This document shows positions 15,905-23,255 of a stretch of 35,399 bases of DNA, piece after piece. Location of the stretch: contig NZ_JAESWC010000024.1 in NCBI RefSeq assembly GCF_016765585.1, forward strand, positions 1-35,399. The letters are read 5' to 3'. The position numbers were made by a program, and so were the translations under genes. The DNA is from Clostridium rhizosphaerae. GTDB lineage: Bacteria; Bacillota; Clostridia; Clostridiales; Clostridiaceae. How positions within the stretch are numbered: the first letter of the stretch is position 1; each line of letters begins with the position of its first letter. The notes beneath the pieces are model-generated. The model was not told the origin of the DNA. It made no database searches and saw only the letters and a program-made list of their open reading frames with translations.

Positions 15905-16573
15905 TTAATTTATGTATAAATCCGATGCCAACTTGATTAAAACATTCTTATCTATAATTTGAAAACCAGAATTACTCTTTTTTATTAAACCTTTTTGACA
16001 CATATTATTCAGAGTTCTCAGTAAATGTCTATAGCTTGTTCCTAAGAGCTCTGATATTTCAGTAAGACTTTCATCAAGGTTTTCTCCCGTAGCAAGTATA
16101 TAACTAGCAAGTCTATTTTCCAGTGGATAGAGTAAATTAATAGAGCTGTTTTTTGAACATCTATTAAGTTTTTCACCAAGAGAATTACATATGTATCTTA
16201 AAAATTTTGCATCATCAAGCAAACAGGTTTTTACTTTTTCTGTGGAAATACCAATACAGTAAGTATCCTCTATTACCTGGACGTTTGTAGAAACAGGCTC
16301 TGAATTAATCATTTCTAAATCTCCTAATACCTTAAATCCTTGATAAAAACAAAGTAAAAGAGATTTCCCATTGCTTAAGGTTGAATATACTTTTGCTTTT
16401 CCATCAACAAAAAAGAATAGGTAATTTAACTTTTCATTGTCCCTGCAAATATATTCACCCTTTTTAAAAAGCAAAAGCTCCATAAACGGCCTCATATCTT
16501 CTGTAAAAATATCATTAATTTTATATTTTAAAACATATTCTTCCATAGCTTTCTTATTGTGAATTTTAAGCAT
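15905..16573 (-). CDS. Crp/Fnr-family regulator, YeiL-like
   Basis: The 222-aa protein has an N-terminal cyclic-nucleotide-binding-type beta roll (about 30-130: LLLFKKGEYICRDNEKLNYL, then FFVDGKAKVYSTLSNGKSLL), a dimer helix, and a C-terminal winged helix (LTEISELLGTSYRHLLRTLN). It lacks an Fnr-type N-terminal cysteine cluster. It resembles YeiL-type regulators, which often lie beside YdcZ-type transporters, as here. AGGAG precedes the ATG at 16573; the ATG six bases further upstream is out of frame and stops at once. Confidence 0.88.
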   Translation of the reverse strand: MLKIHNKKAMEEYVLKYKINDIFTEDMRPFMELLLFKKGEYICRDNEKLNYLFFFVDGKAKVYSTLSNGKSLLLCFYQGFKVLGDLEMINSEPVSTNVQVIEDTYCIGISTEKVKTCLLDDAKFLRYICNSLGEKLNRCSKNSSINLLYPLENRLASYILATGENLDESLTEISELLGTSYRHLLRTLNNMCQKGLIKKSNSGFQIIDKNVLIKLASDLYIN

Positions 16574-16618
16574 ATTTCATCTTTCTCCTGATAACTAATT
16601 ATATTGTTTATAATACAT

Positions 16619-16634
16619 TATGACATATGTCATA
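16619..16634. promoter_or_regulatory. Perfect 16-base palindrome, likely Crp/Fnr operator
   Basis: TATGACATATGTCATA is a perfect palindrome in the divergent region between the Crp/Fnr gene and the YdcZ pair. On the minus strand it sits between -35 TTGAGA and -10 CATAAT (17-base spacer), so binding there would block the regulator's own promoter and could control the transporter. Confidence 0.6.
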
Positions 16635-16694
16635 CCACGTCTCAACTATTCCGTGCTAAATTAGCTATATAACTTTACATTAGGGGGAAGATGC

Positions 16695-17117
16695 ATGAAC
16701 AATTTAATCTCAGCCTTTATCGGGACTTTAATTGCTGTAATGATTATGATTAATGGTACATTGTCAAATGCTTTAGGAAACTATACCTCGACTATGATTA
16801 TTCATATTATTGGTCTTATAGCAATTATATTAGTTCTTCTGGCAAGCAGACAGAAATTTATCATTAACAAAAATATTCCATTTTATTTATATAGTGCTGG
16901 AGCTATCGGAGTTTTTACAGTTCTCTTTAACAATTTAACCTTCAGCTCTCTTGGTGTTTCCTTAACCCTTGCTTTAGGACTTCTTGGTCAATCTGTTGCT
17001 TCTGTTATTATAGACCACTTTGGACTGCTGGGAATGAAGGTTATGAAATATCAAAAGAAAAAACTTATTGGATTAGTCTTTATAATTTTAGGTATTGTTA
17101 TAATGGCAGTATTTTAG
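16695..17117 (+). CDS. YdcZ-family (DUF606) transporter, first half
   Basis: The 140-aa membrane protein has about five hydrophobic helices and belongs to the DUF606/YdcZ branch of the drug/metabolite transporter superfamily, where two small subunits replace one ten-helix EamA-type protein. Landmarks are MIMINGTLSNALGNYTST at helix 1 and LALGLLGQSVASVIIDHFGL at helix 4. GGGGGAAG precedes the ATG. The second half follows after ten bases. The substrate is unknown. The divergent regulator is probably its controller. Confidence 0.88.
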   Translation: MNNLISAFIGTLIAVMIMINGTLSNALGNYTSTMIIHIIGLIAIILVLLASRQKFIINKNIPFYLYSAGAIGVFTVLFNNLTFSSLGVSLTLALGLLGQSVASVIIDHFGLLGMKVMKYQKKKLIGLVFIILGIVIMAVF

Positions 17118-17127
17118 GGGGGGACAA

Positions 17128-17586
17128 GTGATGATATTTTTAGCAATATTAGCAGGTGTTTGTATAGTAATTTCTAGGACAATAAATGCCAGTCTGGCAG
17201 GTATAATTGGCATATTGCAAGGAACCGTCTTTAATTATATTGTTGGACTAATATTCTCTATTATATTTATGCTTTTCAGCAGTGAAAGAACAAGCATATA
17301 TCATATAAATTTAAGCTCCGTGCCTTGGTGGGCTTATTTAGGAGGGGTAGTTGGTGTTTTAGTGGTTGTGCTTTCAAGCTATATTACTCCTAAAATATCT
17401 GCATTTTATTTAACGCTTCTTATCTTTATAGCCCAGTTGTTTGTTGGTATGATTATTGATTATCTTACTTTAAATATGCTTTCTCCTGGCAAAATAGTTG
17501 GCGGCTTATTAGTATTTGCAGGTCTCGCCTATAACTTAGTTTTAGATAATAAATCTAACAAAGCTTCCATGGATGAATCGGTCTAG
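17128..17586 (+). CDS. YdcZ-family (DUF606) transporter, second half
   Basis: The 152-aa membrane protein pairs with the preceding gene. It repeats the same five-helix unit (SRTINASLAGIIGILQGTVF at the start; LLIFIAQLFVGMIIDYLTL at helix 4), expected in inverted topology so that the two subunits form one transporter. The start is GTG at 17128 or ATG three bases later, behind GGGGGGG. It is followed by a long inverted repeat and converges on the DUF218 gene. Confidence 0.88.
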   Translation: MMIFLAILAGVCIVISRTINASLAGIIGILQGTVFNYIVGLIFSIIFMLFSSERTSIYHINLSSVPWWAYLGGVVGVLVVVLSSYITPKISAFYLTLLIFIAQLFVGMIIDYLTLNMLSPGKIVGGLLVFAGLAYNLVLDNKSNKASMDESV

Positions 17587-17596
17587 TTATATAGTT

Positions 17597-17656
17597 AGGG
17601 ACGGTTAACAACAATTAGTTACTTTACTGCAGTGACAATAGTTGTTAACCGTCCCT
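17597..17656. repeat. 16-base inverted repeat between convergent genes
   Basis: AGGGACGGTTAACAAC and GTTGTTAACCGTCCCT are perfectly complementary across a 28-base loop that can pair further (GTTAC/GTGAC). There is no T run on either side, so it is either a two-way transcription barrier between the convergent genes or a member of a palindromic repeat family. Confidence 0.7.
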
Positions 17657-17749
17657 TGTTCATGGCTAAACTAATTTCAAAAACTTAGTAGTGCAGCCCA
17701 GAAGAAGATTGTGTATTAAGTTACTGTAGATTATGTTTATAATATGGCG

Positions 17750-18343
17750 TTATTCTATGTATTTGCGTTTATTAAGCAAATATTTAATTATACCATAATA
17801 AATATAAATATATCCGAGCCAAGATAATAAAATAAATTTTTTAGGAATTTTGGCTTTTTCTACTGTGTGCTCTATTTCCATTCTCGTAGCATAAATACTT
17901 GCTCTTCGCAAATGTTGGGAATTTGATACGATTACAGCCGATTTATAACCATAGTTTTTCATTATATTTTTAGAATTTTTAAGGTTGTCCCATGTACCTT
18001 TTGAGTCCTTTTCACAAATTATATTTTCTTCTGGTATGCCGTTTTTCACCAATTCCTTATACATTATCTCTGCTTCTATATATTCATTTCGTACCGAACC
18101 ACCTGAACATATTATTTTCGGAGAAATATTAAGTCTATATAACTCAATTCCCTTATTAATTCGTTCAAGCAAAATGGGAGACGGCTTTCCGTTATCTGGC
18201 ACACGATAACCTAAGATTATAATACAATCACGTTTCTTTCCTTTGTTAAACATTAGTTTTCCATAAAGTATTCTTGGAATTAGCAATATAAATGCAATTA
18301 TTATAGCAATAATAAGTAAAAATCCAAGTATTATATAGCACAC
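17750..18343 (-). CDS. DUF218 (YdcF/SanA-like) membrane-anchored protein
   Basis: The protein is 197 aa from a GTG at 18343, chosen because AAGGGGGGAA lies just upstream; longer in-frame starts to 18397 lack a binding site. It has an N-terminal membrane anchor (ILGFLLIIAIIIAFILLI) and a DUF218 domain: DCIIILGYRVPDNGKPSPIL, ERINKGIELYR, ICSGGS, and KSAVIVSNSQHLRRAS. DUF218 proteins are linked to cell-envelope functions but their reaction is unsettled. It lies directly left of site 5, whose flank forms its leader, so it may be the distal cassette of the right block; the site expected 3' of it is missing. Confidence 0.88.
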   Translation of the reverse strand: MCYIILGFLLIIAIIIAFILLIPRILYGKLMFNKGKKRDCIIILGYRVPDNGKPSPILLERINKGIELYRLNISPKIICSGGSVRNEYIEAEIMYKELVKNGIPEENIICEKDSKGTWDNLKNSKNIMKNYGYKSAVIVSNSQHLRRASIYATRMEIEHTVEKAKIPKKFILLSWLGYIYIYYGIIKYLLNKRKYIE

Positions 18344-18435
18344 TCTTATTCCCCCCTTTTGCATTTGCTTAACATTGTACATAATAAAATTAATCAAAAA
18401 ACTATTAATCTATCGCTCTGATTCTCTACGATTAC

Positions 18436-18547
18436 ATCTAACGTTTCTAATTTCCGACACCGAGACACTTAGCCAGACTTGGCTTAGTGTCGCAGGTATA
18501 GCTTGGCTATCTTCTCAAGCCAAGCTGGACGGGAATTTTTATTATCT
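18436..18547 (-). repeat. attC-like site 5
   Basis: The left box is ATCTAACG; the right box is ATTATCT (G changed to A). The P1 stem is AATTTCCG/CGGGAATT. P2 pairs GACACTTAGCC with GGCTTAGTGTC, with one T-T mismatch. P3 pairs GCTTGGCT with AAGCCAAGC. It is followed by the GTAGTTTTTGCAAC tail. Confidence 0.8.
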
Positions 18548-18646
18548 GTAGTTTTTGCAACTATACTTTAAAAGCTACTATTCTAAAAAGTCTTTTATAC
18601 CTCGTAATTTCAGAAGAATATGAAGTAACTTAACTTCTTATAACCT

Positions 18647-19492
18647 TTATAGCTTTTGATAAAACAACCACCAATGTGGATCAAATCCATCAATAAATAC
18701 TTCTTTCACATTTGAAAGTTCATTAAGCCAAGGTCTAATTATTGGCAACATATCTTGCCAAAGTTCTGGATTATAACCTAAATTCAAATCATATTGGAAC
18801 ATATAATGTGATATTGCAATATAACCATCTGGCTTTAAAACACACAAACAATTATTAACTAAAGACAAAAATGCAAGCTTAAGTTTCTTTTCAAGTGTTT
18901 GTTCCACATATTCTTTACTAATTAATTCTATCATTTTGGGTAATAATTCAAACCAATCATTATGTGTTGTGTCAATTCCATTTTGTTCACAAAGAATAGC
19001 TTGAAGAACATCATTTACACTATGTTCAAAAACTACTAAATCAATACTATTGGAAGCAAGATAATTCTTTATGTTATTAGCATCGTCTTCAATAATGTCA
19101 AATTTTATTGGTAATTTCGAAATATTTTTTTCCAGTCCTTCTGTAAGTTTTTTATTCATATTAGCAGTGATATATTTTGAATTTACATCATAAGCCGTCA
19201 TGGCATTCGGTATAACAGTAGATGAGCCAGAACCCACCTCAAGCACAGTAGCATTTTTATTTGGTGTACATGCTTTCAAAGCGTCAAACCATTTTAATCT
19301 GGAATATAATGTATATACAACAGTAAAGTCCTCGTCACATAATGGTAATGAACAAATTCTTTGTAATTTTTTATCTACTATTTCCTTTGTGAGTTCAGAC
19401 CATTCATTGATTTCACTAGGAAACAGGATTGAGTTTAAATCAATTGATTCAATTCTTTTTTTAACATTTTCAATGTCATCTAAATGTTTCAC
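18647..19492 (-). CDS. Class I SAM-dependent methyltransferase-like protein
   Basis: The 281-aa protein has a helical N-terminal part (1-75) and a Rossmann-like core. Motif I is VLEVGSGSSTVIPNAM near residue 85, an acidic motif II lies at FDIIEDDANN, and NSIDLVVFEHSVNDVLQAIL follows as the motif IV region. It ends in DPHWWLFYQKL. The substrate is unknown. The start is GTG with GGAGG seven bases upstream. It is the only gene between sites 5 and 6. Confidence 0.75.
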   Translation of the reverse strand: MKHLDDIENVKKRIESIDLNSILFPSEINEWSELTKEIVDKKLQRICSLPLCDEDFTVVYTLYSRLKWFDALKACTPNKNATVLEVGSGSSTVIPNAMTAYDVNSKYITANMNKKLTEGLEKNISKLPIKFDIIEDDANNIKNYLASNSIDLVVFEHSVNDVLQAILCEQNGIDTTHNDWFELLPKMIELISKEYVEQTLEKKLKLAFLSLVNNCLCVLKPDGYIAISHYMFQYDLNLGYNPELWQDMLPIIRPWLNELSNVKEVFIDGFDPHWWLFYQKL

Positions 19493-19598
19493 TTATATTC
19501 CTCCATTTATTTAATTTATACTTTATAAAATTTTACTGTTGTTCCTCAATAAATAATTTTAAAAGCCTATGAAATACCACTCGTTTTTCAAAAATTAC

Positions 19599-19620
19599 AG
19601 ATAACGTTTCTTGCTATACG
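19599..19620 (-). repeat. attC-like site 6 (collapsed)
   Basis: Only AGATAACGTTTCTTG and CTATACG remain, joined directly, with the whole hairpin region missing. The leader on the left (19539-19598) and the tail on the right (TAGTTTTTGCCA) are intact, which shows an internal deletion of a normal site. Confidence 0.7.
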
Positions 19621-19712
19621 TAGTTTTTGCCACAAGACTTTGGCTTAAATCTAGTATTTATATCTATATTTATTTAAATATTACATGAAACTTTTTAATA
19701 AAAGAATTGATA

Positions 19713-20261
19713 TTATTCTAATTGCGTTTGTTTAGAATTATAATCCTCCCTAGTCATCAAATATGAAGGATGATATAGTCCTGTAGGTTCATAATACTCA
19801 TCATGGGTATAAATAAACCCAAGTTTCTTAAGCAAATTTGCAGATGCTAAATTTTTAGGATTGTGTCCTGCAAAAATCCCGTTTGCTTTAAGAGTTACAA
19901 ATGCATGTTCAATAACCGCCAAACATGCTTCCTTCGCAAATCCTTCTCCCCAATACTTATCTTTCAAATGTATTCCTAATTCCAGAATATTGTTTTCTGA
20001 ATCATGTGGTCGTAAACCGCAGCACCCTATATTCTCATTGCTATCTATGTAATAAATAGGCCAATATTGAATATTGTGATTATTAAATGTGTCTATTTCC
20101 TTTTTAAGTCTTTGATATATTTGTTCTTTTGACATTTTACCTTCATAAGAAATATACCTTGTTACTTCTGAGTTACCCCAAAGTTCTAAAGCATCAAGGA
20201 TATCCCCTTCACTCCATACGGAAAATCCTAATCTCTTTGTTTTCAGAAAAAACTCTCTCAT
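19713..20261 (-). CDS. GNAT acetyltransferase, RimJ/RimL type
   Basis: The 182-aa protein resembles the RimJ/RimL group of GNATs, which acetylate N-terminal amines of proteins or small amines. LKTKRLGFSVWSEGDILDAL is the standard opening (xTxRLxLR...D), YYIDSNENIGCCGLRPHDSE is the central hairpin, DKYWGEGFAKEACLAVIEHA is the acetyl-CoA loop (Gly-x-Gly variant), and NPKNLASANLLKKLGFIY is the closing helix. The ATG at 20261 has GGAG seven bases upstream. It is the only gene between sites 6 and 7. Confidence 0.9.
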   Translation of the reverse strand: MREFFLKTKRLGFSVWSEGDILDALELWGNSEVTRYISYEGKMSKEQIYQRLKKEIDTFNNHNIQYWPIYYIDSNENIGCCGLRPHDSENNILELGIHLKDKYWGEGFAKEACLAVIEHAFVTLKANGIFAGHNPKNLASANLLKKLGFIYTHDEYYEPTGLYHPSYLMTREDYNSKQTQLE

Positions 20262-20334
20262 ATTCACTCTCCAGTTAAAATTAATAAAAGAAAACCCTAA
20301 AACTTTATTTCTATCATTTTGTTATAAAAATTAC

Positions 20335-20496
20335 GTATAACCTCTCGCACTCAAGACGTTCCTCAGCGTTACAGGAACTTAGAAAAGCTTACATAGCTCT
20401 TATGTTAGTTTTTCTAAGTTCCGGCTTGGTTAGCTAGACCATGTGCTTTAGCTTCTTCGAAAGCTTGACCACTTACAGGCAAAGCGAGCTTGAACG
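20335..20496 (-). repeat. attC-like site 7 (right end truncated)
   Basis: The left box is GTATAACC. P2 is an especially strong hairpin, GGAACTTAGAAAA/TTTTCTAAGTTCC, without the usual mismatch. The P3 region includes GTGCTTTAGC and GCAAAGCG, and the outer arms are GCACTCAAG/CTTGAACGC. The GTTA box is lost where the site runs directly into the tail (CACTTTAAGCTGAATC). Confidence 0.75.
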
Positions 20497-20559
20497 CACT
20501 TTAAGCTGAATCTACTCTTCTAACTTTAATTTTAATTCGCATTAAAAGAATATCATAGA

Positions 20560-20997
20560 TTAAATCATGTCATTAATAATATCAAGTGGTAGAATAGTTT
20601 TACTTTTTAAGTCACTAATTATCCTTCTGATTAATGTGTGCGTTCTTAATTTATTATCACTTATTCCAGCAATTTCATCAGGTGATAACCACTTTACATT
20701 TATAATCTCATTATTATCATATTTTAAAATTCCATTAGTTACTTGTCCAACGTAGCAAAAAAATATAACATGATCATTATTAATACTTATAAAATTATAT
20801 ATTCCTAATAAGCCAGATATTGATATTTTATAGCCTGTTTCTTCTTCAACTTCTCTGATTGCGGCATTAAGTATTTTTTCATTATTCTCTAACTTACCCA
20901 TTGGAAAGTTCCACAACCCTTTTTCTACACCTTGACATTCTTGTACCATGAGAATCCTATTATTATCTTGAACCACACAACCTGCTACTATAGTCAA
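20560..20997 (-). CDS. Nudix hydrolase
   Basis: The 145-aa protein has a complete Nudix box, GKLENNEKILNAAI followed by REVEEETGY (Gx5Ex7REUxEExGU), which binds divalent metal and hydrolyses a nucleoside diphosphate linked to another group. The preceding GLWNFPMGK is the usual strand before the box. The substrate is unknown. The start is TTG with GGAGGG eight bases upstream. It is the only gene between sites 7 and 8. Confidence 0.93.
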   Translation of the reverse strand: MTIVAGCVVQDNNRILMVQECQGVEKGLWNFPMGKLENNEKILNAAIREVEEETGYKISISGLLGIYNFISINNDHVIFFCYVGQVTNGILKYDNNEIINVKWLSPDEIAGISDNKLRTHTLIRRIISDLKSKTILPLDIINDMI

Positions 20998-21062
20998 TTC
21001 TATCCCTCCATTAAATATATTATTTTAAGAAATTATTAAATTATAATATTAGCCGTAATTAC

Positions 21063-21155
21063 ATCTAACGTCTCGAACTTCCAATGATGAGACACTTAGC
21101 CATACTTGGCTTAGTTTCGCAGGTGTAGCTTGGCTATCTTTTCAAGCCAAGCTGA
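21063..21155 (-). repeat. attC-like site 8 (right end truncated)
   Basis: The left box is ATCTAACG. P2 is GACACTTAGCC/GGCTTAGTTTC and P3 is AGCTTGGCT/AAGCCAAGCT. After P3 the sequence runs directly into the 3' end of the NIPSNAP gene, whose stop codon (21158-21160) lies where the right outer arm should be. Confidence 0.75.
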
Positions 21156-21157
21156 AT

Positions 21158-21487
21158 TTATACTATCTTATTGAATGGAGAGTATGGTACTCTTTTCATA
21201 AAAACACTTTCAACCTTCTCTACTATGGGTCCATTTAGTTCAGATATTCTTTTTCCCTCAATCCACTTTGGATCCTTTTTAAAATTATAAAAATTCTGCT
21301 CTCTTGCTTCCATATCTTTGTGCTCAAGAATGTAATAAATGATATTCTTGCCTTCTGCATCTTCCCAAAAATCCAATGTATTCATTCCGTGTTTCTTAAA
21401 TAAATCTATTGTAAGATTAGAAAATCTATTATGAATATCCTCCATCTTTCCAGGTTTAATGTAATAAATTCTTAATTCGTAAATCAT
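21158..21487 (-). CDS. NIPSNAP-family protein
   Basis: The 109-aa protein has the NIPSNAP dimeric alpha/beta-barrel pattern: MIYELRIYYIKPGKMEDIHN at the start, FKKHGMNTLDFWEDAEGKN in the middle, and IYYILEHKDMEAREQNFYNF, then a fixed KDPKWIEGKRISE. Members are small proteins of unclear function related to the dimeric barrel enzymes. GGGAG precedes the ATG. It is downstream of a Nudix gene with only 49 bases between and no site separating them, so the two form one two-gene cassette between sites 8 and 9. Confidence 0.88.
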   Translation of the reverse strand: MIYELRIYYIKPGKMEDIHNRFSNLTIDLFKKHGMNTLDFWEDAEGKNIIYYILEHKDMEAREQNFYNFKKDPKWIEGKRISELNGPIVEKVESVFMKRVPYSPFNKIV

Positions 21488-21536
21488 TTTTTCTCCCTTA
21501 TAGTTGTTATTTTTGAATTAATATTTACATAAAACA

Positions 21537-22001
21537 TTATCTAAATGCGCCTCTTTTACCTTGAAAAAAATCATTTAGCATATCTGTATGCTGCTCAATA
21601 AATAATTTAGGAATATTATTTTTATCAAAAAACTTCAAATCAAATGTTTCTTTATTATCAACCATTAACTCTCCATTTAACATACTACACTTAAATAAAT
21701 GGCATATGGATTGTGACCTATCTCCATTTGGATAGGTATGAAAATATTTAGAATATACTCCAATAAAATGCTCCACTTCAACATTTAATCCAGTCTCTTC
21801 CTTAACCTCTCTAATTACAGCATCCTCAATGGATTCGCCAATTTCAACTGCTCCTCCCGGAAGTCCCCAAATATCATCTTTATCACTTCTTTTTTGTAGT
21901 AATATTTCTCCATTTTCATTTATAATACATGCAACTGAGAAATTTAAAATTATAGTATCATGACCTACCTTGCCTCTTATCCACTTTGCATAGTCTCCCA
22001 A
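21537..22001 (-). CDS. Nudix hydrolase
   Basis: The 154-aa protein has a complete Nudix box, [14 protein letters not shown] then [10 protein letters not shown]. The N-terminal [19 protein letters not shown] is typical of clostridial and bacillary Nudix proteins that begin with an IRxxVG element. Strand WGLPGG leads into the box. The substrate is unknown. The start is TTG behind GGGGGCAGG. It is the first gene of a two-gene cassette with the NIPSNAP gene, directly after site 9. Confidence 0.93.
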   Translation of the reverse strand: MGDYAKWIRGKVGHDTIILNFSVACIINENGEILLQKRSDKDDIWGLPGGAVEIGESIEDAVIREVKEETGLNVEVEHFIGVYSKYFHTYPNGDRSQSICHLFKCSMLNGELMVDNKETFDLKFFDKNNIPKLFIEQHTDMLNDFFQGKRGAFR

Positions 22002-22103
22002 TTTTCCTGCCCCCTTTTTTTAATTCATCATAACTTACAATTTTACATCAATAAACTAAAATCTAAAAAGTTCCTACTAATTGATTTCTATCAATAAAGT
22101 TGC

Positions 22104-22152
22104 GTATAACGTTTCTTGTTCAAGTCCGCTTTGCTTGAACATTTTGTTATAT
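22104..22152 (-). repeat. attC-like site 9 (compact, 49 bases)
   Basis: This is the simplest copy: GTATAAC and GTTATAT pair, then an unpaired spacer (GTTTCT against TTTT), then TGTTCAAG/CTTGAACA with the loop TCCGCTTTG. This one-hairpin form, with a box stem, an unpaired spacer and a second stem, is the layout of short integron attC sites. Confidence 0.85.
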
Positions 22153-22257
22153 GTAGTTTTTGCCACTGCACTTTAAGCTGAAGCTACTCATGATATCTTT
22201 AAATTTATTTCACATTAGTTTTGTATTACGACGTAAAAATACCGTAAAATCCATTTT

Positions 22258-22274
22258 CTGAATAATACGGTATT
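22258..22274. repeat. Left copy of 17-base inverted repeat flanking a membrane-protein gene
   Basis: CTGAATAATACGGTATT here is the exact reverse complement of 22892-22908, on the other side of the gene at 22377-22817. A second AATACCGT lies 26 bases to the left, so this copy can also form a local hairpin. Confidence 0.7.
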
Positions 22275-22376
22275 TAAAGAATTTATATATTTTATTGTTG
22301 ATTTGTAGAGTAAAACTATAGTCAATATTAATATTTGATTGTGAGAATATATTACAGTAAAAAGCTATTTCTCTTT

Positions 22377-22817
22377 TTAAGATATAGATTTCCTAAATAA
22401 AAACTTTTTAAATAATAAGCCTAGTGTGATTCCAAAAATACCAGCACAAAGAATATTATTATAGTAATCGCCAATAGGTCTTAAATCAAAATACCTGCCT
22501 TCTATTGAAAATGTAAATGCAAGTTCACAAACAAGCCAAGAAAGAAAACTAGCCATAATTGCTTTTATAATTAAGTATTCTGAACCTAATTTTTCAAGTG
22601 AATAGCAAATTAAATTAGCAATAACGCCACCAATTATAAAATCCACAATTAACCCAATGATAAAATTAGGTCTGTTAAACGTAATTAGTAAGCTTGCTAA
22701 TTGATAAATACTGTATTTCCCAAATCCAAAATATACGAATAAATGAGAAATTATTTCAGCTGGTATTGTTGATACGATACCTATGAATGAAGTTAATAAC
22801 AATTTATCATTTTTCAA
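22377..22817 (-). CDS. Membrane protein of unknown function
   Basis: The 146-aa protein has four hydrophobic segments (about 8-28, 50-75, 83-102 and 120-138) with conserved-looking motifs IVSTIPAEIISHLFVYFGFG and DYYNNILCAGIFGITLG. I know similar small clostridial membrane proteins but no function. The start is TTG, with AGGGTG seven bases upstream that directly abuts a perfect 19-base inverted repeat. It is the only gene between sites 9 and 10 and is enclosed by a separate pair of 17-base inverted repeats. Confidence 0.65.
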   Translation of the reverse strand: MKNDKLLLTSFIGIVSTIPAEIISHLFVYFGFGKYSIYQLASLLITFNRPNFIIGLIVDFIIGGVIANLICYSLEKLGSEYLIIKAIMASFLSWLVCELAFTFSIEGRYFDLRPIGDYYNNILCAGIFGITLGLLFKKFLFRKSIS

Positions 22818-22828
22818 AATAACACACC

Positions 22829-22874
22829 CTATTCTTTCATTTGTATATCATTTAGTATACAAATGAAAGAATAG
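22829..22874. repeat. Perfect 19-base inverted repeat before a TTG-started gene
   Basis: CTATTCTTTCATTTGTATA and its exact complement are separated by eight bases. The left arm ends next to the ribosome binding site of the membrane-protein gene. On the plus strand the right arm is followed by TTTTAT. It could be an operator, a translation-blocking hairpin or a terminator. Confidence 0.75.
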
Positions 22875-22891
22875 TTTTATACATGATTTCT

Positions 22892-22908
22892 AATACCGTA
22901 TTATTCAG
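22892..22908. repeat. Right copy of 17-base inverted repeat
   Basis: AATACCGTATTATTCAG is the exact reverse complement of 22258-22274. On the minus strand it is preceded by GCTCTTTGAAAA, giving a run that resembles the conserved sequence of clostridial rRNA spacers. Confidence 0.7.
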
Positions 22909-23027
22909 TTTTCAAAGAGCATTGCTCGCGTTTTCAGTTATAAGAGCTATTGCGCTCTATTTTCAAATTATGCTGCAGAAAACCCATTTTAAAACTTGAA
23001 ACTGCCAATATGTTTCTCTAAAATTAC

Positions 23028-23155
23028 ATATAACGTTTCTAATTCAAGACGTGCCTGAACCTTAGCCAGACTTGGCTTGATGAAGGAATGTGCTTTGGCT
23101 TCTCCGTAAACTTGACCCTAGGCTAGGCAAAGCGGACTTGAGTGCATTGCTAGAT
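23028..23155 (-). repeat. attC-like site 10
   Basis: The left box is ATATAACG; the right box is degraded to GCTAGAT. P1 is TTCAAG/CTTGAG, P2 is GCCTGAACC...GATGAAGGAATG, and P3 is GCTTTGGCT against GGCAAAGC. The tail GCTGCTACACTTTAAGC follows. Confidence 0.75.
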
Positions 23156-23255
23156 GCAGTTTTAGCTGCTACACTTTAAGCTGAATCTACTCTTTTAACT
23201 ATAAATTTAATTGGCATTATAAGAATAATGCGTGTATATCAATGGTAGATTATGC

